A stretch of DNA of 64,000 bases from Enterococcus saccharolyticus subsp. saccharolyticus (GTDB lineage Bacteria; Bacillota; Bacilli; Lactobacillales; Enterococcaceae). The number at the start of each line of letters is the position of its first letter. Position 1 is the first letter of the stretch. Position numbers and translations under genes: made by a program. Below, one piece after another: positions 31,626 through 40,926 of the stretch. The DNA lies in the NCBI RefSeq assembly GCF_029023825.1, contig NZ_CP118957.1:1403501-1467500 (forward strand), written 5' to 3'. The notes beneath the pieces were generated by a model that was given only the letters and a program-made list of their open reading frames with translations, had not been told where the DNA came from and made no database searches.

Positions 31626-31778
31626 ATGAGTTTAAAATTCCAACGAGACGATTCTTTAGATAAAAAATTTGAAGAATTCGCGTTTTTTCCTGATGAGAAA
31701 AAAGAAGAGAAACCCGATATTGAGCGTTTCTTAAACCCAACACCAAAGAAAAAAGAGTCTGATAAAGAAGATAAATAA
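31626..31778 (+). CDS. Small hypothetical charged protein (50 residues)
   Basis: ATG at 31626 is preceded by GGAGG at 6-7 bases and the frame ends just before a strong terminator, so it is likely real. The product (MSLKFQRDDSLDKKFEEF...) is hydrophilic and ends in a Lys/Glu/Asp-rich tail; no domain is recognised. A longer frame reaching back to 31392 overlaps the divergent gene and is not needed. Confidence 0.65.
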   Translation: MSLKFQRDDSLDKKFEEFAFFPDEKKEEKPDIERFLNPTPKKKESDKEDK

Positions 31779-31780
31779 AA

Positions 31781-31822
31781 AAGAAGTGTTACAAACAGAT
31801 TTTTCTGCATGTAACACTTCTT
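31781..31822. terminator. Bidirectional terminator between the 50-residue gene and engB
   Basis: AAGAAGTGTTAC (31781-31792) and GTAACACTTCTT (31811-31822) form a 12-base perfect stem with A/T tails on both sides, between convergent genes. Confidence 0.9.
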
Positions 31823-32406
31823 TATTTGATTGCTGCTTCAATCGCTTGCCAAGCTTCTTCTTTTCCTTGTTTTGTAACAGAAGAAAAGAGAATAAACTGA
31901 TCTGTTTGTTCAAAATGCAATGCTTTTTTGATGACACTCTCATGTTTGTTCCATTTACCACGTGGAATTTTATCTGCTTTAGTCGCTACCACAATAACAG
32001 GAATCTCATAATATTTCAAAAATTGATACATCTGGATGTCTTCTTGTGTGGGTGCATGACGTAAATCAATTAGCGAAACAACTGCTCGTAATTGCTCACG
32101 TTGGGTTAAATAGGTTTCAATCATTTTTCCCCATTTCACACGTTCCGTTTTCGATACTTTCGCATACCCATACCCAGGGACATCGACAAAATGTAACGCA
32201 TCTTCAATTAAATAAAAATTCAACGTTTGCGTCTTTCCCGGTTTTGAAGAAGTCCGCGCTAAATTTTTCCGATTAATTAATGTGTTAATGAAAGAAGATT
32301 TCCCTACATTTGAACGACCAGCTAAGGCAATTTCAGGTAAATCTGTTTCTGGATATTGTGCTGGTGCAACGGCACTGATCACAATATCAGCTGAATGAAC
32401 TTTCAT
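31822..32406 (-). CDS. engB: Ribosome-biogenesis GTPase EngB/YsxC
   Basis: A 194-residue essential GTPase for 50S subunit assembly. G1 is [10 protein letters not shown]3 is DVPGYGYA, G4 is TKADK, and the G5-like region is [21 protein letters not shown] precedes the ATG. A TATAAT box (32424-32429) lies about 20 bases upstream, but the region where its -35 should be is close to the left end of the IS110-type element, so the element may have replaced part of the promoter. engB normally follows clpX in related bacteria. Confidence 0.96.
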   Translation of the reverse strand: MKVHSADIVISAVAPAQYPETDLPEIALAGRSNVGKSSFINTLINRKNLARTSSKPGKTQTLNFYLIEDALHFVDVPGYGYAKVSKTERVKWGKMIETYLTQREQLRAVVSLIDLRHAPTQEDIQMYQFLKYYEIPVIVVATKADKIPRGKWNKHESVIKKALHFEQTDQFILFSSVTKQGKEEAWQAIEAAIK

Positions 32407-32520
32407 AGTGTTCTTCCTTGTATATTATATTTAAGGTTTTAATCTTCCGATTTTTAGAGGAGAACCTTAGGAACCTTTTGTTATTTTTTTATTTGGTATT
32501 TACTCAATTATTTGAGAAAA

Positions 32521-32722
32521 TATACTTAATGGATTGAGAGGTAGATTGTTTCTTCCTTGAGTTTTCAAACTCGTAATCGAAAGACTAATCCCTCTCTCTG
32601 TTAAGCTGTTTACGAATGAGTTAGATGTTGAAGGCACATGCCTTACTCCGTATCTAGAACAAGGTAGTGACGCTTTTCAGTTGAGTGGCCATCAATCCAA
32701 ATTTTGTAAAGAAGGTGTGCTT
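32521..32722 (+). ncRNA. Candidate bridge RNA region of the IS110-type element
   Basis: IS110-group elements encode, upstream of the transposase, a structured bridge RNA that pairs with both target and donor DNA. This leader shows several hairpins: GAGTTT/AAACTC (about 32559-32572), AAGGCA/TGCCTT (about 32631-32644), and an enclosing GAGAGG/CCTCTC pairing (about 32536 with 32590). Position and structure fit; no covariance model was run. Confidence 0.45.
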
Positions 32723-33907
32723 ATGTTTTATCTAGGTATTGATATTGGCAAACGAACACACGTCGCTTCCGTCATGAATGACGAAGGAAAAGTCCTACTT
32801 AAAGGTTTCTCTTTTGTGAATTCTTTGGACGGTACTCACGCTCTTTTAGAACGACTTACTTCTTTCTCTGATTCCACAGAGGACTTTCTTGTTGGTATGG
32901 AATCCACCGGACACTATTGGTTAGCCCTTTTCTCATTTCTTGATGAACAACAGTTTCTTGTTCACGTCATCAATCCCATTCAAACAGATGGCTGGAGAAA
33001 AGGAACTGAAATTCGTAAACGAAAAAATGATAGTATCGACTCAGTATTAATTGCTGACTTAATTCGCTACGGTTCATTCAACGAAACAGCTTTAGCGGAC
33101 GAAACCATGTTCTCCTTACGTCAATTGACTCGTTATCGTTCATATCTTGTTGGCACAGCTGGCGACTTTAAACGAAAAGTCATTGCCATACTAGACCAAA
33201 TCTTTCCTGAGTACGAAAAGGTGTTTTCAAAAGTTGGCATTTTTGGCAAGGCCTCCAAAGCCGTCCTATCTGAGTTTTCGTCTCCTGATGAATTCAATCA
33301 AGTTTCTGCCGAAACATTAGCTGAAACACTCCGTGTAGCGAGTCGAAGTCGTGTTGGACAAAGCAAGGCAGAGGCACTGAAAACAGCCGCCGCTCATTCT
33401 TTTGGTGTTCGTTTTGCTCAAGATGCCTTTGTTTTTCAATTACGTTCTATGATTGATCAACTCAGCTTTTTAGAAGAACAAATTAAACGAACAGAAGAAG
33501 AAATTGCACAATTAATGGCTTCTCTTCATTCGGTCATAGAAACCGTTCCTGGTATTGGAACTGTCCTTGGTGCGACGATTTTAGGTGAAATTGGCGATAT
33601 TCAGAAATTTTCTACGCCTAAAAAACTAGTAGCTTACGCAGGAATCGATGCGTCTGTCTCAAAATCTGGTGAATATGAAGCCACTCACAACGTGATGAGT
33701 AAACGTGGCTCTCCCTACTTAAGAAAAGCACTGTTTCAAGCAGCACTCATTGCGTCCAGATATGATCCAGTTTTCAAAGCCTTTTATGATAAGAAACGAG
33801 CAGAAGGAAAACACCATCTTACAGCGATTGGCGCTGTTTCAAGAAAGCTATGCTCTATTATTCATGCCATTCTAACAAAGAATGAACCGTATGAAATTCG
33901 TCAGTAG
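32723..33907 (+). CDS. IS110-family transposase (DEDD recombinase)
   Basis: A 394-residue serine-assisted DEDD transposase. The RuvC-like N-terminal domain opens FYLGIDIGKRTHVASVM with the first catalytic Asp; the C-terminal Tnp20 domain contains ETVPGIGTVLGATILGEIG and the AGIDASVSKSG...KRGSPYLRKALF region. The ATG at 32723 follows GAAGGTG; the upstream in-frame ATG at 32681 would lie in the structured leader. Intact, so probably mobile. Confidence 0.93.
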   Translation: MFYLGIDIGKRTHVASVMNDEGKVLLKGFSFVNSLDGTHALLERLTSFSDSTEDFLVGMESTGHYWLALFSFLDEQQFLVHVINPIQTDGWRKGTEIRKRKNDSIDSVLIADLIRYGSFNETALADETMFSLRQLTRYRSYLVGTAGDFKRKVIAILDQIFPEYEKVFSKVGIFGKASKAVLSEFSSPDEFNQVSAETLAETLRVASRSRVGQSKAEALKTAAAHSFGVRFAQDAFVFQLRSMIDQLSFLEEQIKRTEEEIAQLMASLHSVIETVPGIGTVLGATILGEIGDIQKFSTPKKLVAYAGIDASVSKSGEYEATHNVMSKRGSPYLRKALFQAALIASRYDPVFKAFYDKKRAEGKHHLTAIGAVSRKLCSIIHAILTKNEPYEIRQ

Positions 33908-34014
33908 TGAAAAAAATAATCTTTCTGAGGTTTATTTGTGATGCACTTATTCGTTATTTTTCAATCAGAAGATTTTATTTATTTTCACTTGACTTTATAT
34001 AGTTAGTCTTTCTT

Positions 34015-34053
34015 AAAAACAGGAAACCGGATAGGAAAATCACTATCCGGTTT
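34015..34053 (-). terminator. Terminator of clpX
   Basis: AAACCGGATA/TATCCGGTTT hairpin directly behind the clpX stop, followed on the minus strand by a T-tract. It is intact, so the IS110-type element inserted beyond it. Confidence 0.85.
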
Positions 34054-34059
34054 ATGACA

Positions 34060-35313
34060 CTACCCTGCTTTTTTTTCTTCTTTATAACTGATTACAGGTT
34101 CGGCTTCCCCTTTGGCTGCTTCTTCAGTAATCGTTACTTTCTCAATTTCTGCTTTTGATGGTGCTTCAAACATAACATCCATCATAATATCTTCAATAAT
34201 TGAACGTAAACCACGCGCACCTGTATTGCGTTCGATGGCTTTTTGAGCAATGGCTTTTAGAGCACCTTCTTCAAATTCAAGTTCAGTATCATCTAATGAC
34301 ATTAGTTTTTTGTATTGTTTGACTAAAGCATTTTTAGGTTCTGTTAAGATATGAACCAAATCATCAGCCGTTAATTTATCTAATGCTGCCATGACTGGTA
34401 AGCGTCCAATAAATTCTGGGATTAAACCGAATTTCAATAAATCTTCTGGAATGATATGTTTCATCACACTCTCATCGTCAGCAATTTTTTGATTGTTTGA
34501 TCCAAAACCGATTGTTTTTTCACCCATACGGTTTTTAACAATTGTTTCAATCCCATCAAATGCGCCACCAACAATAAAGAGAATATTTGTTGTATCAATC
34601 TGAATCATTTCTTGATGTGGATGTTTACGTCCACCTTGAGGAGGAACGCTTGCTGTTGTTCCTTCTAAAATTTTAAGTAAGGCTTGTTGCACACCTTCAC
34701 CAGAAACATCACGCGTAATTGAAACATTTTCGCTCTTACGGGCGATTTTATCAATTTCATCAATATAAATGATCCCTTTTTCAGCGCGCTCTACATTATA
34801 ATCCGCTGCTTGCAATAATTTCAACAGAATGTTTTCAACATCCTCACCTACATAACCAGCTTCTGTTAAGCTTGTCGCATCCGCAATCGCAAATGGAACA
34901 TTTAAACTTCTTGCTAATGTTTGGGCTAAGAATGTTTTACCAGATCCTGTTGGTCCGATAAGACAAATATTACTTTTTTGTAGTTCCACATCGTCTTCTT
35001 CTGTTTTTTCTACGTTTACGCGTTTATAATGATTGTAAACGGCAACGGCTAAGGCACGTTTTGCACGGTCTTGTCCAATCACATATTCATTTAAGACATC
35101 AAGAATTTCTTTTGGTTTTGGTACTTCCATAAATTCACGAATCGCTTCTTCGTAGAACTCTTCGTCAATGATTTCTTTACATAATTCAATGCATTCATCA
35201 CAAATGTAGACACCAGGACCAGCTACGATCTTCTTCACTTCTTCTTGGGCTTTTCCGCAAAAAGAACAGCGTATCGGTTCATTTCCGTTAGTATTGTCGT
35301 ACATGGTGTTCAC
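34060..35313 (-). CDS. clpX: ATP-dependent protease ATPase subunit ClpX
   Basis: A 417-residue AAA+ unfoldase that feeds proteins to ClpP. The N-terminal zinc-binding domain (CSFCGK...[10 protein letters not shown], about 15-43), Walker A GPTGSGKT (about 120), pore loop GYVG, Walker [12 protein letters not shown] and the ClpP-docking IGF loop (TIGFGSNNQ) are all present. A promoter with an extended TGC-TAAAAT -10 lies about 45 bases upstream of the start. In most Firmicutes tig lies directly upstream; here tig is 13.5 kb away. Confidence 0.98.
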   Translation of the reverse strand: MNTMYDNTNGNEPIRCSFCGKAQEEVKKIVAGPGVYICDECIELCKEIIDEEFYEEAIREFMEVPKPKEILDVLNEYVIGQDRAKRALAVAVYNHYKRVNVEKTEEDDVELQKSNICLIGPTGSGKTFLAQTLARSLNVPFAIADATSLTEAGYVGEDVENILLKLLQAADYNVERAEKGIIYIDEIDKIARKSENVSITRDVSGEGVQQALLKILEGTTASVPPQGGRKHPHQEMIQIDTTNILFIVGGAFDGIETIVKNRMGEKTIGFGSNNQKIADDESVMKHIIPEDLLKFGLIPEFIGRLPVMAALDKLTADDLVHILTEPKNALVKQYKKLMSLDDTELEFEEGALKAIAQKAIERNTGARGLRSIIEDIMMDVMFEAPSKAEIEKVTITEEAAKGEAEPVISYKEEKKAG

Positions 35314-35395
35314 CCCTTGATTTTTCTTTCCGACTGGAAAAAAACATTTCTGACTTTAACAGTCTTTAACCATTTTAGCATAGTTCGCTAGAAAG

Positions 35396-35434
35396 AAAAA
35401 GCCTTTAAGCCTTGAGAAGTAAGGTTTCTTAAAG
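35396..35434 (-). terminator. Terminator-like hairpin upstream of clpX
   Basis: On the minus strand CTTTAAG...CCTT pairs with AAGG...CTTAAAG, then GCTTTTT. It lies between the zinc-ribbon gene's own terminator and the clpX promoter, and may be the ancestral terminator of the gene once upstream of clpX. Confidence 0.6.
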
Positions 35435-35470
35435 TAAAAATTTTCTGATAATAATTGCGTATGACAAAAA

Positions 35471-35504
35471 AAAATCGAAGACATATTTCTACGCCTTCGA
35501 TTTT
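35471..35504 (-). terminator. Terminator of the 355-residue zinc-ribbon gene
   Basis: AAAATCGAAG/CTTCGATTTT hairpin with a long T-run on the minus strand, immediately behind the stop codon. Confidence 0.85.
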
Positions 35505-35506
35505 TA

Positions 35507-36574
35507 TTAATTTGTAATCCAGACTTCGTTCACACCATTTCCTTTTGCTGAACCGTCCGTTAATACTAAACGAGAAGTAAATGATGTATAACCATAGAAC
35601 ACTTGGCTACCACCTTTCTCCCAAGTAATCGTTATGCGAACATTTGGATGGACTGTCTTTGTTGCGGGCATTTTCGTTGGGTTTTGTTCATTGGTTTCAT
35701 AACTCAAGACATCGCCACTATAACTTTCAACAGTTGCCTTTCCAGTTTGTGACCCCTTAGATACTTTACCGTCTACGCCAATCGTTAATACCGATTGGCC
35801 TTGCCCTTCTGCGAAATAAACACCGTATCCCGTTGCCCATTGTGCAAATTCACCAACGAATACTGGGTCTGTTGGTTCTTTTTTCTCCGCTTTTGCTTTC
35901 TTCTCTTGCTCTTCTTTGGCTTTACGTTCTTGTTCGGCTTTGGCTTTTTGTTCCTCTTCCACCTTTTTTTGTTCAGCTTCAGCTTTCGCTCTTTCCGCTT
36001 CCATCGCTGGTTGGTTCTGAGCATGAATTTCATCAACGATTTTTTTCACTGACGCATATTCTGGACGAGCCAAGACATCTTCTGGAATCGTACTTAATTC
36101 TAGTTCAGATTCTGAATAATTTCCTTCATTGGCAAAACGTTTGGCATTTTCAATAATGTCATCATATTTAGCAGTAACTGGTTCTTCTGAACTAGAAGCA
36201 ATGGTTTGTGCTGTCGTTTCAGCAGTCGTCATACTTGTTGTTTCAACAACTGCTGATGTATCGGTTCCTTCAGTCACACTGGCTTCTGGTTTGGTAGTAA
36301 AGACCGACATTAAAAACCAGACAGCTAAAAAGATGCCACAAATAATTAAAATCAACGTAATCACTAAAGGATTAGGACGCTTCTTTTTCGTTTTTTCTGA
36401 TCGCTCCGCTTTTACTGGAGAAATCTTCTTGGCGACTACTGGTTTTTTCGGAGTTTCTTGAGATATTTCTTTTGTCTCTTCTTTGGGAATTTCTTTCTCT
36501 ATTTTTATTCCACATTCACCACAAAAATTTGCCCCTTCAAGTAATTCCTTGCCACAATTCGGACAATATTTCAT
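35507..36574 (-). CDS. Zinc-ribbon membrane protein with Lys/Glu-rich coil and C-terminal beta domain
   Basis: A 355-residue membrane-anchored protein. A short zinc ribbon (C4, C7, C18, C21) is followed by a basic linker, one membrane helix (about 69-90; PLVITLILIICGIFLAV), a Ser/Thr-rich stretch, a small helical part, a long Lys/Glu/Ala coil (about 200-240) and a C-terminal domain of about 105 residues of beta character ending NEVWITN. With the ribbon in the cytoplasm the coil and last domain would be outside. I cannot name the C-terminal family with confidence. It belongs by architecture to the cluster at 39370-47184 but is now cut off from it by the IS21 element, which also separates it from its likely promoter at 39194-39223. 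Confidence 0.8.
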   Translation of the reverse strand: MKYCPNCGKELLEGANFCGECGIKIEKEIPKEETKEISQETPKKPVVAKKISPVKAERSEKTKKKRPNPLVITLILIICGIFLAVWFLMSVFTTKPEASVTEGTDTSAVVETTSMTTAETTAQTIASSSEEPVTAKYDDIIENAKRFANEGNYSESELELSTIPEDVLARPEYASVKKIVDEIHAQNQPAMEAERAKAEAEQKKVEEEQKAKAEQERKAKEEQEKKAKAEKKEPTDPVFVGEFAQWATGYGVYFAEGQGQSVLTIGVDGKVSKGSQTGKATVESYSGDVLSYETNEQNPTKMPATKTVHPNVRITITWEKGGSQVFYGYTSFTSRLVLTDGSAKGNGVNEVWITN

Positions 36575-36682
36575 TGTTTACACTTCCTTTTATTTTTACT
36601 CTAATTCATCGTTTTTCATCAATCAGAATTTCCAGTTAAACTGTATTGTCAGCGTCAAGTAGAATTGAACAGTTAACGCCAA

Positions 36683-37450
36683 TTAATTTTGAACACTTTC
36701 GCTCACAAACATGCTCTGGCGATGTTTCATACGGTAGCTAGCTTCATTCATGTGAACGACCTCCGCTCGATGCAGAATACGGTCTAAGATAGCCATTGCG
36801 ACTCCCTCATCGCCCAATAATTCTCCCCATTGGTCGGGGCTCTTATTGGAGGTCAAGATGATTGAACTCCGTTCATATAGATGATTGATCAAATGAAAAA
36901 ACAGGGTAGCTTCCCTTTGATCCATTGCCATATACATCAAATCATCAATAATCACTAAATCAGATGCTCGGATCCGATTGAGCTGGACCTGCGATTTCCG
37001 CGTGAATTCTTCAGTTTTCAGAAGGGAGAGTAGTTCTCCCATTGTCACGAATGTTACCTGAAACCCCTTCTGGATGGCCTCCATGCCTAAGGCAATGGAC
37101 AAGTGCGTTTTCCCCACACCGCTCGGACCCAAAAAGATGAGATTATACTGCTGCTCAAGCCAAGTAAGCTCTTGGAGCTGGGTAAGCTGCCGTTTGCTCA
37201 GAGAAGTCTGATCTGATAGGTCGAATTCCGTCAGTGTTTTGTGGTACGGGAACTTAGCCCATTTCAATCGTTTCTGAACACTTTTTTCCTCGCGCTTCCT
37301 TAATTCGAAGCACACAATCTCCTGCACCAGTTCCCGGTAGGTCCAGGAGGCTTGTTCGGCTTTACGTAACAGCTCGGGCAACTCGCTCGCAGTTTCCACC
37401 AACCGCAACTGTCTGAACTGGCTTTGCAGCGCGTCCATGCTATCATTCAT
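36683..37450 (-). CDS. istB: IS21-family helper ATPase IstB
   Basis: A 255-residue DnaC-like AAA+ ATPase that helps the transposase choose and capture target DNA. Walker A is LGPSGVGKTHL (about 105-115), Walker B LVIIDDLMYM. The start overlaps the istA stop by four bases. Confidence 0.95.
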   Translation of the reverse strand: MNDSMDALQSQFRQLRLVETASELPELLRKAEQASWTYRELVQEIVCFELRKREEKSVQKRLKWAKFPYHKTLTEFDLSDQTSLSKRQLTQLQELTWLEQQYNLIFLGPSGVGKTHLSIALGMEAIQKGFQVTFVTMGELLSLLKTEEFTRKSQVQLNRIRASDLVIIDDLMYMAMDQREATLFFHLINHLYERSSIILTSNKSPDQWGELLGDEGVAMAILDRILHRAEVVHMNEASYRMKHRQSMFVSESVQN

Positions 37451-39012
37451 GAGGCGGCACCTCCCAGAATTTCCGTATAGGTACTCATCGGATGCGTCTC
37501 CACGTTGATATCAGCGCAATCCGCTCGGACTGCTTGTACGGGTGGAACAGGCGGCGTCTCTTTCCGAGGGGCAGCCAAGTATTTAGCCACATCCGTAAAG
37601 TCATTCGCACTCATCAGATGTTCAGACATACACTTCTGTAGGGCCTCATCAATGACAGTGGGGTATTCGAGGGCCGCTTTCTGTAGAACGGCCAGTTGGT
37701 CTCTTTTATAGCGCGGATACTTCTCCATCAAGATATCAATGTATCGTGAGGAAAGCTCCAAATCTTTGAACTGCTGCGCAACGGTTTCCTTATAGCTTTG
37801 AATGCCCTTCGAACGATCGCGCCCATGGTTTTTATTTTTGATTAGTTTGCCTGTTGAAGTTTCCAGAGGATGGTTCGCCAGAATTTCCCCATCGGGCTGT
37901 TTTCTGATAATAAGCCGTTGTTGATTGTTCGTATCTTCCTTGATTTCAATAGCCACTGTATTCAGGCCTTTCGGTCTGTAAGTGCCTAGTGGCACGGAAT
38001 AACGGTTTGATTTATAAAAAACTGTATTGTCCTTGTTTACCGTTCTTGTTATACTTGAACCGGTGATACTCTCGGTTGAGAGTAGTTTAGAGACTGGTTT
38101 TAAGTGTTGCTTTTCGAGGAGAAACACTTCTACCGGTCTCTTTTTTGTTGTTCCATGAACCCTTCGGTTGCCCGTTCTTTCCAACCAGGCTAAACAGCGC
38201 TCATTCCAGTTCTCGATTGTCGTATAAATCCGGCTATCGGCGAAATTTCGTTTCACATACTTTACCGTACTCTCCACTTTTCCTTTGGATTCGGGGTCGG
38301 CTTTGCGGCATAAATGGACTCTGAACTTCCGTTGCTGTTTGTACGCTTGAAATTCAGCGGTCAGAATCATGTCTCCAGCGTGCTCACTCACAGTGATGAG
38401 GTGGTCCTGATCATAAACGATTTCTTCCGGCATGCCACCAAAGAATTCAAAGGCATTCTCGTGGCTTCGAATGGCATCACGAGTCGTAAAGGGGCGATTT
38501 TGCCATTCCACATAGCGGTAGCGTGAATGGGAAAGTAAGAAACAAATGCAGTATAATTTGATTTCTCTTTGATCCTGTGTCTTTTGACGCGTTTCGCCCC
38601 AATCGACTTGCACCTGTTTTCCCATCGGTTGTTCTTCGACCGCCTCGTATTGCCTCACAACTTTAGTTTTAGCTATCTGATATTCTTCGCGTATTTGATT
38701 CACATATAACCGCATCGTACTTTCACCAACGGTGAAGTCGGGGAATTTCTCAAGCAGCCAATCCTGTATTTGAGACGCATTCAGATGCGGATACTCTTGA
38801 AGCCAAGCAACAATCCAATCCTTGTATGGGTCCAATTTCTTCTTCCTCGAACCTAATGAATTGACCCATTCGAAAGCTTCTTCCGGTGTCTTCTCCATGT
38901 AGTTATAAACCGTTGTGCGGGATACCTTCAACTGCTTTGCGATTTGTTGGATGGAAAAGCCCCGCCCCTTCATCTGTTGAATTTCCAAATATAACATTAA
39001 CTTCTTCTTCAC
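37447..39012 (-). CDS. istA: IS21-family transposase IstA
   Basis: A 521-residue DDE transposase. An N-terminal helix-turn-helix (GFSIQQIAKQLKVSRTTVYNYM, about 17-38) binds the ends; the integrase core has VQVDWGETR (first Asp), VYDQDHLI (second Asp) and ESKGKVESTVKYVKRNF (Glu). The C-terminal beta domain is complete. Intact. Confidence 0.95.
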   Translation of the reverse strand: MKKKLMLYLEIQQMKGRGFSIQQIAKQLKVSRTTVYNYMEKTPEEAFEWVNSLGSRKKKLDPYKDWIVAWLQEYPHLNASQIQDWLLEKFPDFTVGESTMRLYVNQIREEYQIAKTKVVRQYEAVEEQPMGKQVQVDWGETRQKTQDQREIKLYCICFLLSHSRYRYVEWQNRPFTTRDAIRSHENAFEFFGGMPEEIVYDQDHLITVSEHAGDMILTAEFQAYKQQRKFRVHLCRKADPESKGKVESTVKYVKRNFADSRIYTTIENWNERCLAWLERTGNRRVHGTTKKRPVEVFLLEKQHLKPVSKLLSTESITGSSITRTVNKDNTVFYKSNRYSVPLGTYRPKGLNTVAIEIKEDTNNQQRLIIRKQPDGEILANHPLETSTGKLIKNKNHGRDRSKGIQSYKETVAQQFKDLELSSRYIDILMEKYPRYKRDQLAVLQKAALEYPTVIDEALQKCMSEHLMSANDFTDVAKYLAAPRKETPPVPPVQAVRADCADINVETHPMSTYTEILGGAAS

Positions 39013-39193
39013 CTTTCGTCCTCCAATAACCTAAGATACCTTTAAAAGTATACAGGATTGGAGTATTTTTTGGCGAAAGTGTTCAATCTTGTTCATCGAA
39101 AACTGTTCAATTTAGTTTAGCACTGACATGTATACACCTCTTGATGTATCTTCTTTATGCTCCATACATCTACTAAAAAATCATTCGCCTTGA

Positions 39194-39223
39194 ATTATAC
39201 CGTAAAAAAACAATGAAAAGCAA
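39194..39223 (-). promoter_or_regulatory. Promoter originally serving the 355-residue zinc-ribbon gene
   Basis: TTGCTT (39218-39223) and TATAAT (39194-39199), 18 bases apart, minus strand. It points at the gene now lying beyond the IS21 element. A GATGTAT/ATACATC inverted repeat follows in the leader. Confidence 0.6.
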
Positions 39224-39321
39224 TGTGTTCTCTCGTTTTGTAAAAACAAAGAAATATTCCTACGTATTCATGTAATAGTCTTGCGTTTTACACATTCCGA
39301 TTATTTATCGCTAAAAACGAC

Positions 39322-39362
39322 AAAAAAAGCCATTGAAAGACCTTTGTACTCTTTCAATGACT
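39322..39362 (-). terminator. Terminator of the zinc-ribbon operon
   Basis: CATTGAAAGA/TCTTTCAATG hairpin and a run of seven T on the minus strand, right after the WG-repeat gene. Confidence 0.85.
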
Positions 39363-39369
39363 CAAACGA

Positions 39370-40926
39370 TTATTCTGATTCTTCTACATAGGCAGCATCA
39401 AATTCAAGCCAGTCGCCTTTGATTTCTGAACCATCTTTCTTTGAAAATAGTCGTATATATTGATCGTCTTCTTGAACAAGAATATATTCATCTGTCGCTG
39501 TCACAAAAACAGCATGTTCACTCAACAAATGACCAAAGCGATCAAATACAGTGAACACTGTTGTCTCAGAATCGGAAGAGGTAGCAATCAGAATGTAGTC
39601 TCTTGGATAATCTTGACTCCCACCATAACTTTCTCTTCTTAATAGTTCTTCACCCTCTTGGTTATATAAGAATGTTTCATCTTCGGTCTGTAGTAAATAA
39701 ACCTCCGTCTCTCCTAAACGATTAAAATAATTATAGGTGCTAGAAGATGGGGCATTGTCTTGAAAGAGATAATTTCCCTCTAAATCCATCACACCAAATT
39801 CATTATTTATCATGTATGTTAGATATCCGTCTTTATCAGGTAGACTTAAATTAGTATATCCATTAGAAACAATCTCTTCTCCTGAACGATTATACAGCAT
39901 TTCTTCCCCGTTATCATCATTAAATACAACGAAATATTTTCCATCCTCAGATGCTATCGGAATTGCTTGGAACACATTATCAATCACTACATTCAGTTTA
40001 GCGTCTAACACGCTATATTTTCCGTTCAAATTTTGGATAGCAAAATCACCACTAGCTAAATTATAAAAGCCGGTTCCAGAAATATCCTCCTGAATTTCTT
40101 CACCTTTAGCATTTATAACCTGAAATTGACGGCTTTCGTGAGAAGTTTTTACTACAAACGTATTCTCATTCACAATCACAATTTGGTCATAAATCGGTTC
40201 AATAATTGTTTCGCCATTTTCTGATAAAACACCCATTTTTTCGCGGCTAGTGTTATAGAAGGAGGTGACTTTTTTTCCTGAGAAAGGATAAATGTGAATC
40301 GGGCTCGCTTCCCTCACTACCTCCCCTTTAGAATTAATTAATCCTGTATCTGAATCGTCATTTGTAAAATCAAACACACCATTTTCTGACTGCAGACTTT
40401 CTATCGAGTTCGTTCCTCCATTGACAGAAAATGTTCCTATTGATGAATACTCATCTGAAATAATGTCCCCTTTTTCATCAATTAAAAAAACAGACGTTCC
40501 TTCCTCACCATAATTGTAGGCTATAGCTACCCCATGCTTGTTAAATTTAGTGACATTTCTTCCAACTGTTTCCTGCACAATTTCAAATTTGTCGTTCATC
40601 AATCCAACATAATCCCCATTTTTAAAAGGCATGACATTTTGTTTTACTTGATCAATTTTTGTTGCTTTCGCTTTGGAACTATTAGAAGCGCTCATGTTAA
40701 ACAAAACATCTTTTTTTAAGAACACGAAACCACCAATCAGCAAAACAACAGCAATGATACTTACAATCACGACTTTTGATTTTGAATTTGTTTGCACCTG
40801 CGTTCTTACTTGCTCGACCGGCTGACTTGAATGATTTGTCTCACTTTCTTCTTGTTTCGTTCCACACTTTGGACAAAATTTAACTCCCTGATTTAATTCT
40901 GTTCCACAATTTCCACAAAATTTCAT
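39370..40926 (-). CDS. Zinc-ribbon membrane protein with WG-type repeats
   Basis: A 518-residue protein: zinc ribbon (C4, C7, C18, C21), linker, one membrane helix (about 51-70; VVIVSIIAVVLLIGG), then about 430 residues made of repeated units such as GLMNDKFEIV, GLINSKGEVV, MGVLSENGETIIEPIYD, KYSVLDAKLNVV and FGVMDLEGNYLF. These are WG/KWG-type repeats, which are thought to form a propeller-like beta fold, here facing outward. No catalytic motif is seen, so binding or scaffolding is the natural guess. It overlaps the serine hydrolase gene by four bases and ends the operon. Confidence 0.85.
   Translation of the reverse strand: MKFCGNCGTELNQGVKFCPKCGTKQEESETNHSSQPVEQVRTQVQTNSKSKVVIVSIIAVVLLIGGFVFLKKDVLFNMSASNSSKAKATKIDQVKQNVMPFKNGDYVGLMNDKFEIVQETVGRNVTKFNKHGVAIAYNYGEEGTSVFLIDEKGDIISDEYSSIGTFSVNGGTNSIESLQSENGVFDFTNDDSDTGLINSKGEVVREASPIHIYPFSGKKVTSFYNTSREKMGVLSENGETIIEPIYDQIVIVNENTFVVKTSHESRQFQVINAKGEEIQEDISGTGFYNLASGDFAIQNLNGKYSVLDAKLNVVIDNVFQAIPIASEDGKYFVVFNDDNGEEMLYNRSGEEIVSNGYTNLSLPDKDGYLTYMINNEFGVMDLEGNYLFQDNAPSSSTYNYFNRLGETEVYLLQTEDETFLYNQEGEELLRRESYGGSQDYPRDYILIATSSDSETTVFTVFDRFGHLLSEHAVFVTATDEYILVQEDDQYIRLFSKKDGSEIKGDWLEFDAAYVEESE

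Larger units (their letters stand above)
32430..34010 (+). mobile_element. IS110-family insertion sequence between engB and clpX
   Basis: An intact IS110-type transposase with about 290 bases of non-coding DNA on its 5' side and about 110 on its 3' side. It lies between the clpX terminator and engB, two genes usually adjacent. IS110 elements lack clear terminal repeats and target duplications, so the ends given are approximate. Confidence 0.75.
36647..39128 (-). mobile_element. Complete IS21-family insertion sequence
   Basis: 2,482 bases with istA and istB. The ends begin TGTCAG and share inner repeats (AATTGAACAGTT and TTGAACACTTTCGC) in inverted orientation at both sides, the multiple end repeats typical of IS21. 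TGTAT (36642-36646) and TGTAT (39129-39133) flank the ends as a 5-base target duplication. Intact and recent-looking. Confidence 0.93.

Noticed and set aside
32681-32722. Longer N-terminus of the IS110-type transposase
   Set aside because: The first residues do not fit the family start FYLGIDIGK and the region belongs to the structured leader.
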